Part shown: positions 25,867 to 36,770 of the stretch, in pieces
How positions within the stretch are numbered: position 1 is the first letter of the stretch
Layout of the letters: each line of letters starts with the position of its first letter
Source: Bacilli bacterium
GTDB taxonomy: Bacteria; Bacillota_I; Bacilli_A; RF39; UBA660
Assembly (NCBI GenBank): GCA_017409785.1
Contig: JAFQSD010000002.1
Span: forward strand, 536,597-600,596
DNA length: 64,000 bases
Reading direction: 5' to 3'
Notes under the pieces: generated by a model
The model's database searches: none
What the model was told of the DNA's origin: nothing
The model's input: only the letters and a program-made list of their open reading frames with translations
Program-made: the position numbers and the translations under genes

Positions 25867-27663
25867 TTAATTAATTTCTACAATGTCACCAAAAAGTTCC
25901 ACTGCACTATTAGTTATTATATCATTTTTTACTTGTTCTTCATAGACTTCTTGAGGTTCATCAATAACTTGATATTGAACACCATCTTTTAAACTCTTTA
26001 TATATTTATTTTTCTCATTTCCCCAGTCTTCATCAGTAATAATAGCAAGTTTTTTATTCGAATTAGTAATTTTATTATAAACATAAGTTATTTTTTCTAA
26101 TTCTAATAAATTTTGCTTAACACTTGAATCATATTCATAACTAATAATAATGCTATCATCACTAGCTGCCCTAACAGTAGCATCAAGTAAATTACATACA
26201 ATATAACCAATTTCTTGATCAAAAGTAAAATCATTTAACAGTTTAAAATTTTCTTGTTCTTTATTTAAAATCTGTTTATTTGCATTAGCTAAAGTATTAT
26301 TTACCCTAACTTTCATAATATCATCTATGTTTTTAACGATTTTTAAAGAACTATCCTCATCTGTGTCCGAAAAAGACTCATCATCAGCAGATAAAACATC
26401 ATTGTAATTATTTCCCATCACATCATCATAACTATTTTCATCATCTGAAAATTCTTTATCAAAGTCATATTCTTCATCATCTTCTTCAACATTTTCGGCC
26501 ATTTTATCTGTCTCTTTAACCAAGTTAACTAAATTATCTTCTTTATTTTCAACAGCAGAATTATTTCCCAAAATACTTTTTTCATCAGAAGTTTGTGTAA
26601 TTATTTCCTGGGAAATATTTTTTTTATCAGAAATATCTTTTATATATTTTATTAATAACATTTCTATATAAATTTTAGGGTTACCGCTCTTTTTAATATC
26701 GAACATTTTTTCGTTAATAATATTGATCAATTTTAACATATTATCAACAGAATACTCACATTTTGAGTTTTCCACATAGTAATTAACTACAATATTTCGC
26801 AAAAAATGCATTAATTGTGACATAATTTGAATCAAATTCTTTCCATCACCACTAAATTTATTTATTTTTGCTAAAACATTAGCCAAATTACCGGCAAAAA
26901 TATCGTTACAAAATTCATGAAGAATTTTCTTTGTAATCATACCATTCAATTCGGCAAAATCATCAACTGTAATTTTATCTTTAGTATAAGATGTAAGTTT
27001 ATCTAATGCACCTAAAGCATCTCTCATACCACCATCCGAAGAAATCGCAATTTCTGATAAAACTTCATCATCAAAATCAATATTTTCACTTTCACAAACC
27101 GTTTTTAATCTGTCAACTATCATGTCATCTGAGATTCTTTTAAAAGAAAAACATTGACATCTAGAAATTATTGTTTCTGGTACTTTTTGAGGGTCTGTTG
27201 TAGCTAAAATAAAAATTGCATGTTCTGGTGGTTCTTCTAACGTTTTTAATAAAGCATTAAACGCACCAATAGATAACATATGAACTTCATCAATAATATA
27301 TACTTTATATTTAAGTTCAGCTGGAACAAGAGAAATTTTATTTTTTAACTCTCTAATTTCATCAACTCCATTATTAGAAGCAGCATCAATTTCTATGATA
27401 TCTACACACTCTTTTTCAAAAGAATGAACACAACTTTTACATTTACCGCACGCATTACCATCAACAGGCTCTAAACAATTAATCGCCCTTGCAAAAATTT
27501 TTGAAGCTGTGGTTTTCCCTACTCCACGAGGCCCAAAAAACATATATGCATGACTAAAAGACTTATTTTTAACCGAATTTTGTAATGTTTTTACAATTGT
27601 ATTTTGACCAACAACACTATCAAAACCTTGAGGTCTATATTTTCTATATAAAGCACGATACAT
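25867..27663 (-). CDS. dnaX: DNA polymerase III subunits gamma and tau
   Basis: The 598-aa clamp-loader ATPase has Walker A GPRGVGKTTASKIF (about 44-57), the four-Cys zinc finger CLEP...CGKCKSC, Walker B IIDEVHML and SRCQCFSF sensor region. The C-terminal half beyond residue 360 is acidic and low in complexity (runs of Asp and Glu), then a short domain V-like end. An A8 run at 26625..26618 near codon 345 could allow slippage to make a short gamma form. A Noc-like palindrome overlaps the coding sequence at the same place. Confidence 0.96.
   Translation of the reverse strand: MYRALYRKYRPQGFDSVVGQNTIVKTLQNSVKNKSFSHAYMFFGPRGVGKTTASKIFARAINCLEPVDGNACGKCKSCVHSFEKECVDIIEIDAASNNGVDEIRELKNKISLVPAELKYKVYIIDEVHMLSIGAFNALLKTLEEPPEHAIFILATTDPQKVPETIISRCQCFSFKRISDDMIVDRLKTVCESENIDFDDEVLSEIAISSDGGMRDALGALDKLTSYTKDKITVDDFAELNGMITKKILHEFCNDIFAGNLANVLAKINKFSGDGKNLIQIMSQLMHFLRNIVVNYYVENSKCEYSVDNMLKLINIINEKMFDIKKSGNPKIYIEMLLIKYIKDISDKKNISQEIITQTSDEKSILGNNSAVENKEDNLVNLVKETDKMAENVEEDDEEYDFDKEFSDDENSYDDVMGNNYNDVLSADDESFSDTDEDSSLKIVKNIDDIMKVRVNNTLANANKQILNKEQENFKLLNDFTFDQEIGYIVCNLLDATVRAASDDSIIISYEYDSSVKQNLLELEKITYVYNKITNSNKKLAIITDEDWGNEKNKYIKSLKDGVQYQVIDEPQEVYEEQVKNDIITNSAVELFGDIVEIN
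26603..26616. promoter_or_regulatory. Noc-like site inside dnaX (13/14)
   Basis: ATTTCCTGGGAAAT differs by one base from the Noc consensus ATTTCCCGGGAAAT. It lies within the coding sequence, two bases from the A8 run, and could serve as a nucleoid-occlusion loading site, or be chance in AT-rich code. Confidence 0.4.
26618..26625 (-). other. A8 slippery run in dnaX
   Basis: In the sense strand GAT AAA AAA AAT contains eight consecutive A residues. A -1 shift gives a short extension ending at TGA after about ten codons; a +1 shift reaches TAA after about six codons. Either would yield a roughly 350-aa gamma-like product, as in Thermus and E. coli dnaX where slippage makes gamma. Confidence 0.35.
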
Positions 27664-27711
27664 AATATACCTCCTAATCCCCTATATTATAACATAAAGA
27701 AAAAAACATTA

Positions 27712-28161
27712 TTACTTTTTTCTTCGAGAAACAAAGAATTTTTGTAATAATGTCTCACTTTTTTTAACAGAAAGCTCATTAATAAAATTAACAGCAGAAT
27801 TAACTTTATCAGTTTCAAAAATTTTCTTTATTAAAAAATTATTATTTTCATCTTTATTAGAAATAGCGGAATAAACATTTTTAATTCTAGCTTGTTTTAT
27901 AGCACTAGCACACATTGGACATGGTTCTAACGTAATATAAATATCACAATCTTCTAATCTCCAATTTCTAAGTTTTCTAGAAGCAAGTTTTATTGCCAAA
28001 ATTTCAGCATGATTAACGGCACAATGCGTTTTTTCCTTCTTATTATGAGTTTTAGCAATAATTTTTCCATTTTTGACAATTACGGCACCTACAGGTACTT
28101 CACCGCATTTAAAAGCCTTTTCTGCTTCTTTAAAAGCAAGTTCCATATATTCTAAATTCAT
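27712..28161 (-). CDS. tadA: tRNA-specific adenosine deaminase TadA
   Basis: TadA converts the wobble adenosine of tRNA-Arg(ACG) to inosine. The 149-aa protein has the zinc/catalytic HAE motif (in NHAEILAI) and PCPMCASAI. The start follows GGAGTGATATT. It lies between the SRP RNA gene and dnaX; in B. subtilis the order is tadA-ffs-dnaX, so ffs and tadA are swapped. Confidence 0.95.
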   Translation of the reverse strand: MNLEYMELAFKEAEKAFKCGEVPVGAVIVKNGKIIAKTHNKKEKTHCAVNHAEILAIKLASRKLRNWRLEDCDIYITLEPCPMCASAIKQARIKNVYSAISNKDENNNFLIKKIFETDKVNSAVNFINELSVKKSETLLQKFFVSRRKK

Positions 28162-28175
28162 AATATCACTCCAAT

Positions 28176-28252
28176 AAAAAAGTGCACATGGAAGTAGGTC
28201 CTTAAGGCTGCTACCTTCCGATCCTGACCTGGTTCAAACACTTCCATTGCAC
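28176..28252 (-). ncRNA. ffs: signal recognition particle RNA, small bacterial type
   Basis: Read on the minus strand it contains the SRP domain IV signature CCAGGTCAGGATCGGAAGG and GTAGCAGCCTTAAGG. The ends GTGCAATGGAAGT and ACTTCCATGTGCAC pair into the long hairpin, followed by a U-run. It is about 75-80 nt and lacks the Alu domain found in Bacillus scRNA. It binds Ffh to target membrane proteins. Confidence 0.95.
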
Positions 28253-28259
28253 GATATAT

Positions 28260-28288
28260 ATTTTAATATAAGAATTTAAGTTTGTAAA
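28260..28288 (-). promoter_or_regulatory. promoter of ffs
   Basis: Minus-strand TTTACA (28288..28283), a 17-base spacer and TAAAAT (28265..28260). The predicted start at about 28253 coincides with the 5' end of the SRP RNA hairpin. Confidence 0.7.
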
Positions 28289-28385
28289 CTTCTTTTAATA
28301 AAACTGAGGATAAAAATCTAAAAAAGGCAAAAATACACAAAATTAGTGGAAAAAATCGTATAAAAAATGTATTTTGCACAAAAAC

Positions 28386-28394
28386 TGTGGATAA
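28386..28394 (-). other. DnaA box 1 of the parS region
   Basis: TTATCCACA on the minus strand, a perfect consensus, 2 bases before parS 1. Confidence 0.8.
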
Positions 28395-28396
28395 AA

Positions 28397-28412
28397 TGTT
28401 TCACGTGGAACA
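28397..28412 (-). other. parS site 1
   Basis: TGTTCCACGTGAAACA on the minus strand, an exact match to the B. subtilis parS consensus TGTTNCACGTGAAACA. ParB (Spo0J), encoded at 47.5 kb, is the expected ligand. Confidence 0.92.
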
Positions 28413-28520
28413 TTATTCTAATTTGAATAAAAATTAATAAACTTTTTTTGTAAAACAAAAAAAAAATAAAGACAATTAAAACAAAATAATTTACTAAAAA
28501 TACAATTATTAAACAATTTT

Positions 28521-28529
28521 TGTGGACAA
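28521..28529 (-). other. DnaA box 2 of the parS region
   Basis: TTGTCCACA on the minus strand, one mismatch to the consensus, 2 bases before parS 2. Confidence 0.6.
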
Positions 28530-28531
28530 AA

Positions 28532-28547
28532 CGTTTCACGTGAAACC
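28532..28547. other. parS site 2
   Basis: Perfect 14-bp core palindrome GTTTCACGTGAAAC with non-consensus outer bases (C and C), 14 of 16 positions. Confidence 0.85.
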
Positions 28548-28633
28548 TTATATATTAATTAAAAAATAAAATTATAATGAAATATAACTAAAAACAAAAA
28601 AGAAAATAAATAAAAAGTTTTATTAACAAAAAT

Positions 28634-28642
28634 TGTGGATAA
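28634..28642 (-). other. DnaA box 3 of the parS region
   Basis: Perfect TTATCCACA on the minus strand, directly abutting parS 3. Confidence 0.8.
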
Positions 28643-28658
28643 AGTTTCACGTGGAACA
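28643..28658 (-). other. parS site 3
   Basis: TGTTCCACGTGAAACT on the minus strand, 15 of 16 positions of the consensus. Confidence 0.88.
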
Positions 28659-28778
28659 TTATTTTAATTCAAACAAAAAAATAAATTATTTCAAAGAACA
28701 TAAATTATTGAAAATGTGAATAAAATTCAATTGAATATAAAATTTAAAAATAGAAAAATAGAATCAATCCACAAAAAC

Positions 28779-28787
28779 TGTGGATAA
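28779..28787 (-). other. DnaA box 4 of the parS region
   Basis: Perfect TTATCCACA on the minus strand, 2 bases before parS 4; it also forms an inverted pair with ATCCACA at 28767-28773. Confidence 0.8.
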
Positions 28788-28789
28788 AA

Positions 28790-28805
28790 TGTTTCACGTG
28801 GAACA
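28790..28805 (-). other. parS site 4
   Basis: Exact TGTTCCACGTGAAACA on the minus strand. Confidence 0.92.
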
Positions 28806-28971
28806 TAAAAATGTGAATAAAAAAATATTAAATATCCACAAAATAAAATAAAAATAGAATCGATTTTAATAAAAATAAACCACCTTCCCATCACACAAAA
28901 TACTTTAAATCGCTTAAAATGCACTTTGGCGTCAAATTTTACACTTTTGTAAGTTATTTGCATAGAAAAAT

Positions 28972-29103
28972 AAAAAAATATTTGACTTTTATGAAAAAAT
29001 ACATGCCATCTTTTATTTCCCAGCAAAATATTTCCCGGGAAATAATTTTGGGAAATAATTTAATCATAAAAAAATATTATGACAAAAGTCAAAATATTTT
29101 TTT
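28972..29103. repeat. nested ~130-bp palindrome centred on a Noc-type site
   Basis: Core ATTTCCCGGGAAAT (29030-29043) is flanked by outward half-sites ATTTCCC (29015-29021) and GGGAAAT (29050-29056). An outer inverted repeat pairs 28972-28990 (AAAAAAATATTTGACTTTT) with 29084-29103 (its complement plus one extra A). All three pairs share a centre near 29037. Confidence 0.8.
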
Positions 29104-29162
29104 CCACAGGGTGTAATTTTACTAAAACATACATATCATATACATAAAATTGTCATAACAAC

Positions 29163-29187
29163 AAAAAAAAGGATGATTTCTCATCCT
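29163..29187 (-). terminator. terminator of gyrA
   Basis: Stem AGGATGA/TCATCCT with loop TTTC and eight A residues on the plus strand giving the U-run. Confidence 0.85.
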
Positions 29188-29194
29188 CTTTTAA

Positions 29195-31687
29195 TTACTC
29201 CTGAACTGCAATCTCTTCACTAACTTCTTGTAAAGATTTATTTTCATTTGTAATTGATTCTTCTGTTTCCTCTTCTTCTTTAGCAACAATAGCTACTGTA
29301 GAAACAGTTTGATCATCTTTTAAATTAATTAATCTAACACCTTGTGTAGCACGTTTTAAAGTAGATATTTGTTCTCCAGGCATCTTCATGATTACTCCAC
29401 TATTAGTAACAACTATTACATCATAATCATTACCTTCAGCAACACATTTAAGAGCAGCCATCATACCATTCTTTTCAGTAACATTAAATGCTCTAACACC
29501 CTTGCTACCTCTATGAGTTAATCTATACTCATCAATAACTGTTTTCTTTCCATAACCTTTTTCAGTAACAATTAATATATATTGTCCAGGATTTACAACT
29601 TCAGCTCCAACCACTGTAGCTCCTTCAAGTTCAATTCCTTTAACTCCTGAACTACTTCTACCCATCGAACGAATTTCATTTTCATCGAAACGAACCATGC
29701 GTCCATTACTTGCTCCAATTGCAATTTCATTTTTTCCACAAGTCTTTCTTACTGAAATTAACTCGTCATCTTCTTTTAAAACAATAGCAATTTTACCACC
29801 TTTACGGATATTGTCAAACTCAGCTATTTCAGTACGTTTAACAATACCACATTTAGTTGCAAACATTAAATATTTTGTAACGTCGTCATTTACATCTAAT
29901 TCAACTATCGAACTAATGTTCTCGTCTTTTTCTAATGGCAATAAATTAATTATTGGTAAACCTTTTGATTGTCTTGAGAACTCAGGTACTTCATAACCTT
30001 TCATTCTATATACTCTACCTCTATTAGAGAAGAATAATAAATAATCATGAGTTTTCATTGAAATCATATGTTCTACAAAATCTTCCTCATTTGTAGCCAT
30101 ACCTTTAACTCCAACTCCTCCTCTATTTTGAGTTCTATAAGTATCAGTTCTTAATCTCTTAATATAACCATTCTTAGTTAATGTAACAATTACATCTTCT
30201 TCTGGGATTAAAGATTCATCTTCAATATATTCAATAGCTGTCATATCAATATTAGTACGTCTTTCATCACCATATTTATCTTTAATTTCTAATAATTCAT
30301 TTTTAATTACTTCTAATATCATCGCATCACTAGCTAAAATGGCACGTAACTCGTCAATTAACTTTAGCAAGTCATTTAGTTCATTTTCTATCTTTTCACG
30401 CTCTAAGCCGGTTAAACGACGTAATTTCATTTCAAGAATAGCATTAGCTTGAACTTCACTTAACTTAAAGTTATTCATTAATCCATTTCTAGCTTCTTCA
30501 TCTGATTTAGCAGCACGAATTAATTTAATAACAGCATCAATATTATCTAAGGCAATCTTTAACCCTTCTAAAATATGAACTCTTTTTTCCGCAACATCTA
30601 AATCAAATCTTGTTCTTCTAATAATAACTTCTTTTTGATAATCAATATATTTAACAATAATATCTTTTAAACCTAAAGTTTTTGGAACACCTTGATCTAA
30701 CATTAAGAAGATAATACCATAAGTAGTTTGGAATGAAGTATGTTTATATAACTTATTTAAAACTACTTGAGCATTAGCATCTTTCTTTAAAGTAATAGTA
30801 ATTTTTATACCATCTTTTAAATCTGAATGGTAATCTGCTATACCTTCAATCGTTTTATTGTGAACAAGTTCAGCAACTTTATTTTTTAATTCTAAAGTAT
30901 TAACACCATAAGGTACTTCATCTACAATAATGTATTGCTTTCCATTCTTTTCTTCTATTGTTGCCTTACTTCTAATAGTAATTGATCCTCTACCAGTTTC
31001 ATAAGCTTTCTTAATTCCACTATTTCCAAGAATTATCGCTCCAGTTGGAAAGTCAGGTCCTTTAATATATTTCATTAATCCATCAACATCAATATCAGGA
31101 TTATCAATATAAGCAACACATCCATCAATTACTTCACCTAAATTATGAGGTGGAATATTTGTTGCCATACCAACAGCAATACCTGTAGTACCATTTACTA
31201 ATATATTAGGAAATCTAGAAGGTAAAACAGCTGGTTCTCTTTCACTTTCATCAAAGTTTGGAGTAAAATCAACAGTATCTTTATTAATATTTTTTAATAA
31301 TTCTAATGAAATCTTTGATAAACGCGACTCTGTATAGCGCATTGCCGCTGCTCCATAACCTTCAATATTACCAAAGTTTCCATGTCCATCAACTAACATA
31401 TAACGATAAGAGAAATCTTGTGCCATTCTTACCATTGCTTCATAAATTGATGAGTCACCATGTGGGTGATATTTTCCCATTACGTCTCCAACGATTCTAG
31501 CACTCTTTTTATGAGGCTTATCTGGAGTATAGCCTGATTCATACATTGAATATAAAATTCTTCTGTGAACAGGCTTTAAACCATCTCTTAAATCAGGTAA
31601 CGCACGAGCAACAATAACACTCATCGAATATTCTAAGAAAGAGTCTTGGACTTCTTTAACTATATTATTTTTTTCTAATCTATCCAT
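29195..31687 (-). CDS. gyrA: DNA gyrase subunit A
   Basis: The 830-aa breakage-reunion subunit has the catalytic Tyr in AAMRYTESR (about residue 120), the quinolone-region [12 protein letters not shown] block and the GyrA box in the form [10 protein letters not shown] at the start of the C-terminal beta-pinwheel, which defines it as gyrase rather than ParC. It ends in an acidic tail. It follows gyrB by 11 bases. Confidence 0.97.
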   Translation of the reverse strand: MDRLEKNNIVKEVQDSFLEYSMSVIVARALPDLRDGLKPVHRRILYSMYESGYTPDKPHKKSARIVGDVMGKYHPHGDSSIYEAMVRMAQDFSYRYMLVDGHGNFGNIEGYGAAAMRYTESRLSKISLELLKNINKDTVDFTPNFDESEREPAVLPSRFPNILVNGTTGIAVGMATNIPPHNLGEVIDGCVAYIDNPDIDVDGLMKYIKGPDFPTGAIILGNSGIKKAYETGRGSITIRSKATIEEKNGKQYIIVDEVPYGVNTLELKNKVAELVHNKTIEGIADYHSDLKDGIKITITLKKDANAQVVLNKLYKHTSFQTTYGIIFLMLDQGVPKTLGLKDIIVKYIDYQKEVIIRRTRFDLDVAEKRVHILEGLKIALDNIDAVIKLIRAAKSDEEARNGLMNNFKLSEVQANAILEMKLRRLTGLEREKIENELNDLLKLIDELRAILASDAMILEVIKNELLEIKDKYGDERRTNIDMTAIEYIEDESLIPEEDVIVTLTKNGYIKRLRTDTYRTQNRGGVGVKGMATNEEDFVEHMISMKTHDYLLFFSNRGRVYRMKGYEVPEFSRQSKGLPIINLLPLEKDENISSIVELDVNDDVTKYLMFATKCGIVKRTEIAEFDNIRKGGKIAIVLKEDDELISVRKTCGKNEIAIGASNGRMVRFDENEIRSMGRSSSGVKGIELEGATVVGAEVVNPGQYILIVTEKGYGKKTVIDEYRLTHRGSKGVRAFNVTEKNGMMAALKCVAEGNDYDVIVVTNSGVIMKMPGEQISTLKRATQGVRLINLKDDQTVSTVAIVAKEEEETEESITNENKSLQEVSEEIAVQE

Positions 31688-31698
31688 TTAAAACCCTC

Positions 31699-33630
<1,932 letters not shown>

Positions 33631-33635
33631 CTAAC

Positions 33636-34748
33636 CTACTTTCTTTCTACATTCCCATTTTTTACTTCGTATATATAAGCATCATTTAAATACTTTTTAC
33701 TAATATTTTTTAAATCTGTTGTTGTAATTATTGCTTGAATATTACCTTCACTAACAAATTTCAACAACTTATTTCTTTTCTTGATATCTAATTCACTAAA
33801 AATATCATCTAATAATAATAAAGGTTCAGTATCACATATATCCATGAATATAGGAATTTCAGCTAATTTATAAGCTAAAATAGCTAACTTTTGTTGTCCT
33901 TGTGACCCAAAAAACTTCAAATCATTTCCATTTAATTCAAAATAGAAATCATCCCTATGTGGGCCATACATAGTCATACCATAATTCAATTCTTTATTAT
34001 AATTTTTATACAACTTATGTTTAAGTCTTTTTCTAATATCTTCAGATTCATAATTATCAATTTCAATATTAGGAATATAAATAACTTTTAAACCACTTAC
34101 TTCAGCTATATCTTTATAATATTTATCAATGTTCATATTAATTAAATCGATATATTCTCTTCTCTTTTGATAAATAATTACAGCCTTTTCAACCAATTTA
34201 TCAGTAATAATATCCAAATAAGCTTTATCAGCAATACTATTACTAAATAAAATCTTTAAATATTCATTTCTCGTTTTTAAAAGTTTATTATATTCATTGT
34301 ATGTATTTAAATAAGTTTTAGATATTTGAGATAATTGTATATTTAATAAATTTCTTCGAATATTAGGCGATCCTTTAACTATTTCTAAATCATCTGGAGT
34401 AAAAACAATTACATTCAAATTTGAAATATAATCTGCAACTTTTTTTATATCAGTTTGATTAATTTTTAATGACTTACCATCTTCCGTAATATTTACTTCT
34501 AATTTAGAGATAATTTTTTTATTTTTTACTACTCCTTTTATTTGAGCCTTCTTTTTATTAAACATAATAATATTAGGATTAACCCCTACTCTATGCGATT
34601 TAGTAAGAGCAAGTATAGTTATCGCTTCTAATATATTAGTTTTTCCTTGAGCATTGTTTCCAATAAAAATATTCATCTTATCACCTAAGTTAATATTAAT
34701 ATTAGAACAATTTCTAAAATTAAGGAGATTAATTTTAGTCAGTTTCAT
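33636..34748 (-). CDS. recF: DNA replication and repair protein RecF
   Basis: The 370-aa SMC-like ATPase has Walker A GNNAQGKTNILEAI (about 30-43), the signature near FGSQGQQKLAILAYKLAE and Walker B LLLLDDIFSELD. It binds gaps with RecOR. The yaaA (S4-like) gene that usually precedes recF is replaced by a ComK-like gene. Confidence 0.96.
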   Translation of the reverse strand: MKLTKINLLNFRNCSNININLGDKMNIFIGNNAQGKTNILEAITILALTKSHRVGVNPNIIMFNKKKAQIKGVVKNKKIISKLEVNITEDGKSLKINQTDIKKVADYISNLNVIVFTPDDLEIVKGSPNIRRNLLNIQLSQISKTYLNTYNEYNKLLKTRNEYLKILFSNSIADKAYLDIITDKLVEKAVIIYQKRREYIDLINMNIDKYYKDIAEVSGLKVIYIPNIEIDNYESEDIRKRLKHKLYKNYNKELNYGMTMYGPHRDDFYFELNGNDLKFFGSQGQQKLAILAYKLAEIPIFMDICDTEPLLLLDDIFSELDIKKRNKLLKFVSEGNIQAIITTTDLKNISKKYLNDAYIYEVKNGNVERK

Positions 34749-34816
34749 TTAAAACCTCTTAAAATACCCATATAATCACCTATCCCCTATTTCAGTATTC
34801 CTATACATACGTTTAT

Positions 34817-34825
34817 ATTATACCA
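34817..34825 (-). promoter_or_regulatory. extended -10 promoter of recF
   Basis: Minus-strand TGGTATAAT, an extended -10 element about 70 bases upstream of the start; no clear -35 box. Confidence 0.5.
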
Positions 34826-34844
34826 CAGAGACCTATAAAAAGCA

Positions 34845-34873
34845 CTAAAAAAATAGCTTATTAGGCTATTTTT
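34845..34873 (-). terminator. terminator of the comK-like gene
   Basis: Stem AAAAATAGC/GCTATTTTT with loop TTATTAG, followed by a U-run on the minus strand. Confidence 0.8.
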
Positions 34874-34883
34874 AGGTATATTT

Positions 34884-35330
34884 TTATCGGCTTTTTCTCA
34901 TTCTTAAAATATAATCCAATCTTGAAGCACGTGATACTTGATTTTCAATAGATCTATAAGAACATGGAACAATGATTTCTTTAGCGTTATCAAATATAAT
35001 TTTTGTATTACAAGCATCAATCTTTTCAAATCCCTTTACCCTTTTTAAAGAAATCCAGACACATTCATCAGAATAAGGTGAAGTTGTTGGAAAAACAACT
35101 AAATTTTCACTATCTTCAACAACAATAGGAACTTTATATTCAGCTCCTAAAATTTCTCTAGCGCTATCTTTTCTCCCATTATAAGTACTACCAAAATACT
35201 TACAACTATCTTCCATTATTTTGAATGGTGAATCATTAATTATATAGCGTTCTTCATCTTCATATACTAAACTACTGTCCTTTTCATTTGGAACTATTGC
35301 TAAAGTTCCTTTACTTATTTCATATTTCAT
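34884..35330 (-). CDS. comK: ComK-family competence regulator
   Basis: The start is ATG 35330 after GGGGGAAT. The 148-aa protein carries ComK hallmarks: MKYEISKGTLAIVP, YFGSTYNGRKDSAREILGAE, VVFPTTSPYSDECVWIS and the late SRASRLDYI helix. ComK activates late competence (DNA uptake) genes by binding paired AT-boxes. It is shorter than the B. subtilis protein (192 aa) and sits between dnaN and recF, an unusual location for comK. A hairpin GGAAAC/GTTTCC (35347-35363) lies in the leader. No com operon is seen in this window. Confidence 0.8.
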   Translation of the reverse strand: MKYEISKGTLAIVPNEKDSSLVYEDEERYIINDSPFKIMEDSCKYFGSTYNGRKDSAREILGAEYKVPIVVEDSENLVVFPTTSPYSDECVWISLKRVKGFEKIDACNTKIIFDNAKEIIVPCSYRSIENQVSRASRLDYILRMRKSR

Positions 35331-35481
35331 ATTATTCCCCCTAACTGTGGAAACTTCTCGTTTCCAATAAAAAAATATCAAATAGTAATGTCATATTCTG
35401 TCTAAAAATATACTTTTTAACTATTTTCACTTATATTATTCGATAAATTTAGAATTTTTTTCCTTTTTTCCACAAAAAAAG

Positions 35482-35509
35482 TGCAAAAAAAAAGGATTTT
35501 TAATCCTTT
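35482..35509 (-). terminator. terminator of dnaN
   Basis: Stem AAAGGATT/AATCCTTT with loop TTT and a run of A residues on the plus strand giving the U-tract. This separates dnaA-dnaN from comK-recF. Confidence 0.8.
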
Positions 35510-36636
35510 TAATATGTTCTTATTGGTAAAACTAGTTGAGTTAATGTTTCATCTTCTGTAGATTTAATTAAAATTGGCTTAATTTCTCCAACAAAATGAA
35601 TATCAACAGTTTCTGTTGAAAAACTTTTTAAAGCTTCCATCATATACTTTGCACTAAATGAAATCTTAATATCTTCATTATTATTCTTTGAAATAGGCAT
35701 TTTTTCTTCTACTCTACCAATTTCAGCCGAACTACTTCTTAATACTAACATATTTCCATTAGTTTCAAGTGTAACGATATTTTTTTCTTTATCACTAGTT
35801 AAAATACTAACACGGTCAATTACATCATAGAAATCACTTAAATTAGTACTAATTACTAAGAAAGAATCATCTGGTAATAAATTAGAAGTATTAGGATATG
35901 TTCCATTTATTAATCTTGATTCAAATTTTAAATTTCCAGCTTTGAATAAAACTTTATTATTAAAAATATGAATTTCTACATCTTCATCATCATCACCTAA
36001 TATTCTTGAAAATTCAACAACATTATGACTTGGAATAACAATATTATAATTTTCTTCACTTACATTATCTAATTTAACAACCTTTCTTGCTAAACGATAT
36101 GAGTCAGTAGAATTACATTCTAAAACATCACCTACTATATTAAAGTTAATACCTGTTAAAACCGGCTTACTTTCTTCATTAGAAGAAGCAAATGCTGTTT
36201 GATTAATAATGCTTTTAAATGTTCCAGCTTTTATATTAACCTTCTTCTTACTTTCTTCTAAACCAATATTAGGATATTCACTTTCACTAATACCATTTAA
36301 ATTAAATTCACTATTTTCTGTATAAATAAGAATCTTTAATTCATCGACAACTTCAATATTAATATATTTATCTGGTAATTTTCTAACTATATCTAATACA
36401 TATTTACCTTGAATAATGATACTACCTTCACTTTCAACAGTAAAATCATCATCACTATTACAATTTATACTTGTTTGAATAGTAATATCGTTATCACTAG
36501 CAGTTAAAGTTAATTTCTTTTTCTTTAATTCAAATTTAATACCTGCTAATACAGGGATTAAGTTTTTTGTAGAAATAGCCTTTGATACTTTATTTAATGC
36601 ATCTAATAATAAATCTTTTTTAATTGTTAATTTCAT
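35509..36636 (-). CDS. dnaN: DNA polymerase III beta subunit (sliding clamp)
   Basis: The 375-aa clamp has three repeated domains, beginning MKLTIKKDLLLDALNKVSKA, a central FKSIINQTAFASS segment and the C-terminal LVLPIRTY, the family end motif. It encircles DNA and tethers polymerases. It follows dnaA with 134 bases between them that contain DnaA boxes. Confidence 0.97.
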   Translation of the reverse strand: MKLTIKKDLLLDALNKVSKAISTKNLIPVLAGIKFELKKKKLTLTASDNDITIQTSINCNSDDDFTVESEGSIIIQGKYVLDIVRKLPDKYINIEVVDELKILIYTENSEFNLNGISESEYPNIGLEESKKKVNIKAGTFKSIINQTAFASSNEESKPVLTGINFNIVGDVLECNSTDSYRLARKVVKLDNVSEENYNIVIPSHNVVEFSRILGDDDEDVEIHIFNNKVLFKAGNLKFESRLINGTYPNTSNLLPDDSFLVISTNLSDFYDVIDRVSILTSDKEKNIVTLETNGNMLVLRSSSAEIGRVEEKMPISKNNNEDIKISFSAKYMMEALKSFSTETVDIHFVGEIKPILIKSTEDETLTQLVLPIRTY

Positions 36637-36677
36637 ATAATCATTCCTTCTTTCTTTTAAACTATTTATATTATTAC

Positions 36678-36749
36678 TGTGGAAAAAGTTTAAAACTCTC
36701 TTTTTCCTTTATATTTCAAAGCAAAACTAAAATTTTATCTTGTGGAAAA
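36678..36749 (-). other. DnaA boxes between dnaA and dnaN
   Basis: TTTTCCACA occurs twice on the minus strand (36686..36678 and 36749..36741), one mismatch to TTATCCACA. They form the second part of a bipartite origin or autoregulate dnaN expression. Confidence 0.6.
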
Positions 36750-36770
36750 AAGTTTTACTTACCAAAAGTT

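Larger units (their letters stand above)
28289..29160. other. gene-free parS/DnaA-box/Noc-site region between ffs and gyrA
   Basis: About 870 bases of extremely AT-rich DNA without a credible gene. It carries four parS sites, each preceded by a DnaA box, further one-mismatch DnaA boxes (TGAGGATAA at 28305, TGTGAATAA at 28715 and 28812, ATATCCACA at 28832, TTTTCCACA at 29100) and a large nested palindrome on a Noc-type site (28972-29103). It looks like a segregation/initiation control region about 10 kb from oriC. Most DnaA boxes share one orientation. Confidence 0.75.

Noticed and set aside
27694..27725. A/T-only hairpin AAGAAAAAA/TTTTTTCTT after tadA as terminator
   Set aside because: Stem has a single G-C pair per arm and overlaps coding sequence; too weak to call, so tadA and dnaX are probably co-transcribed.
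28318..29116. Open frames of about 65-100 codons in the parS region
   Set aside because: They are low-complexity Phe/Ile/Lys translations of AT-rich DNA, lack ribosome binding sites and overlap the parS and DnaA sites.
28261..29194. CRISPR array as explanation of the repeated units
   Set aside because: Units are palindromic ParB sites with uneven 111-147 base spacing and no conserved spacer length; no cas genes are present.
34926..34941. CACGTG core in the comK-like gene and another at about 19050 in mfd
   Set aside because: Flanking bases do not match parS arms, so these are ordinary coding sequence.
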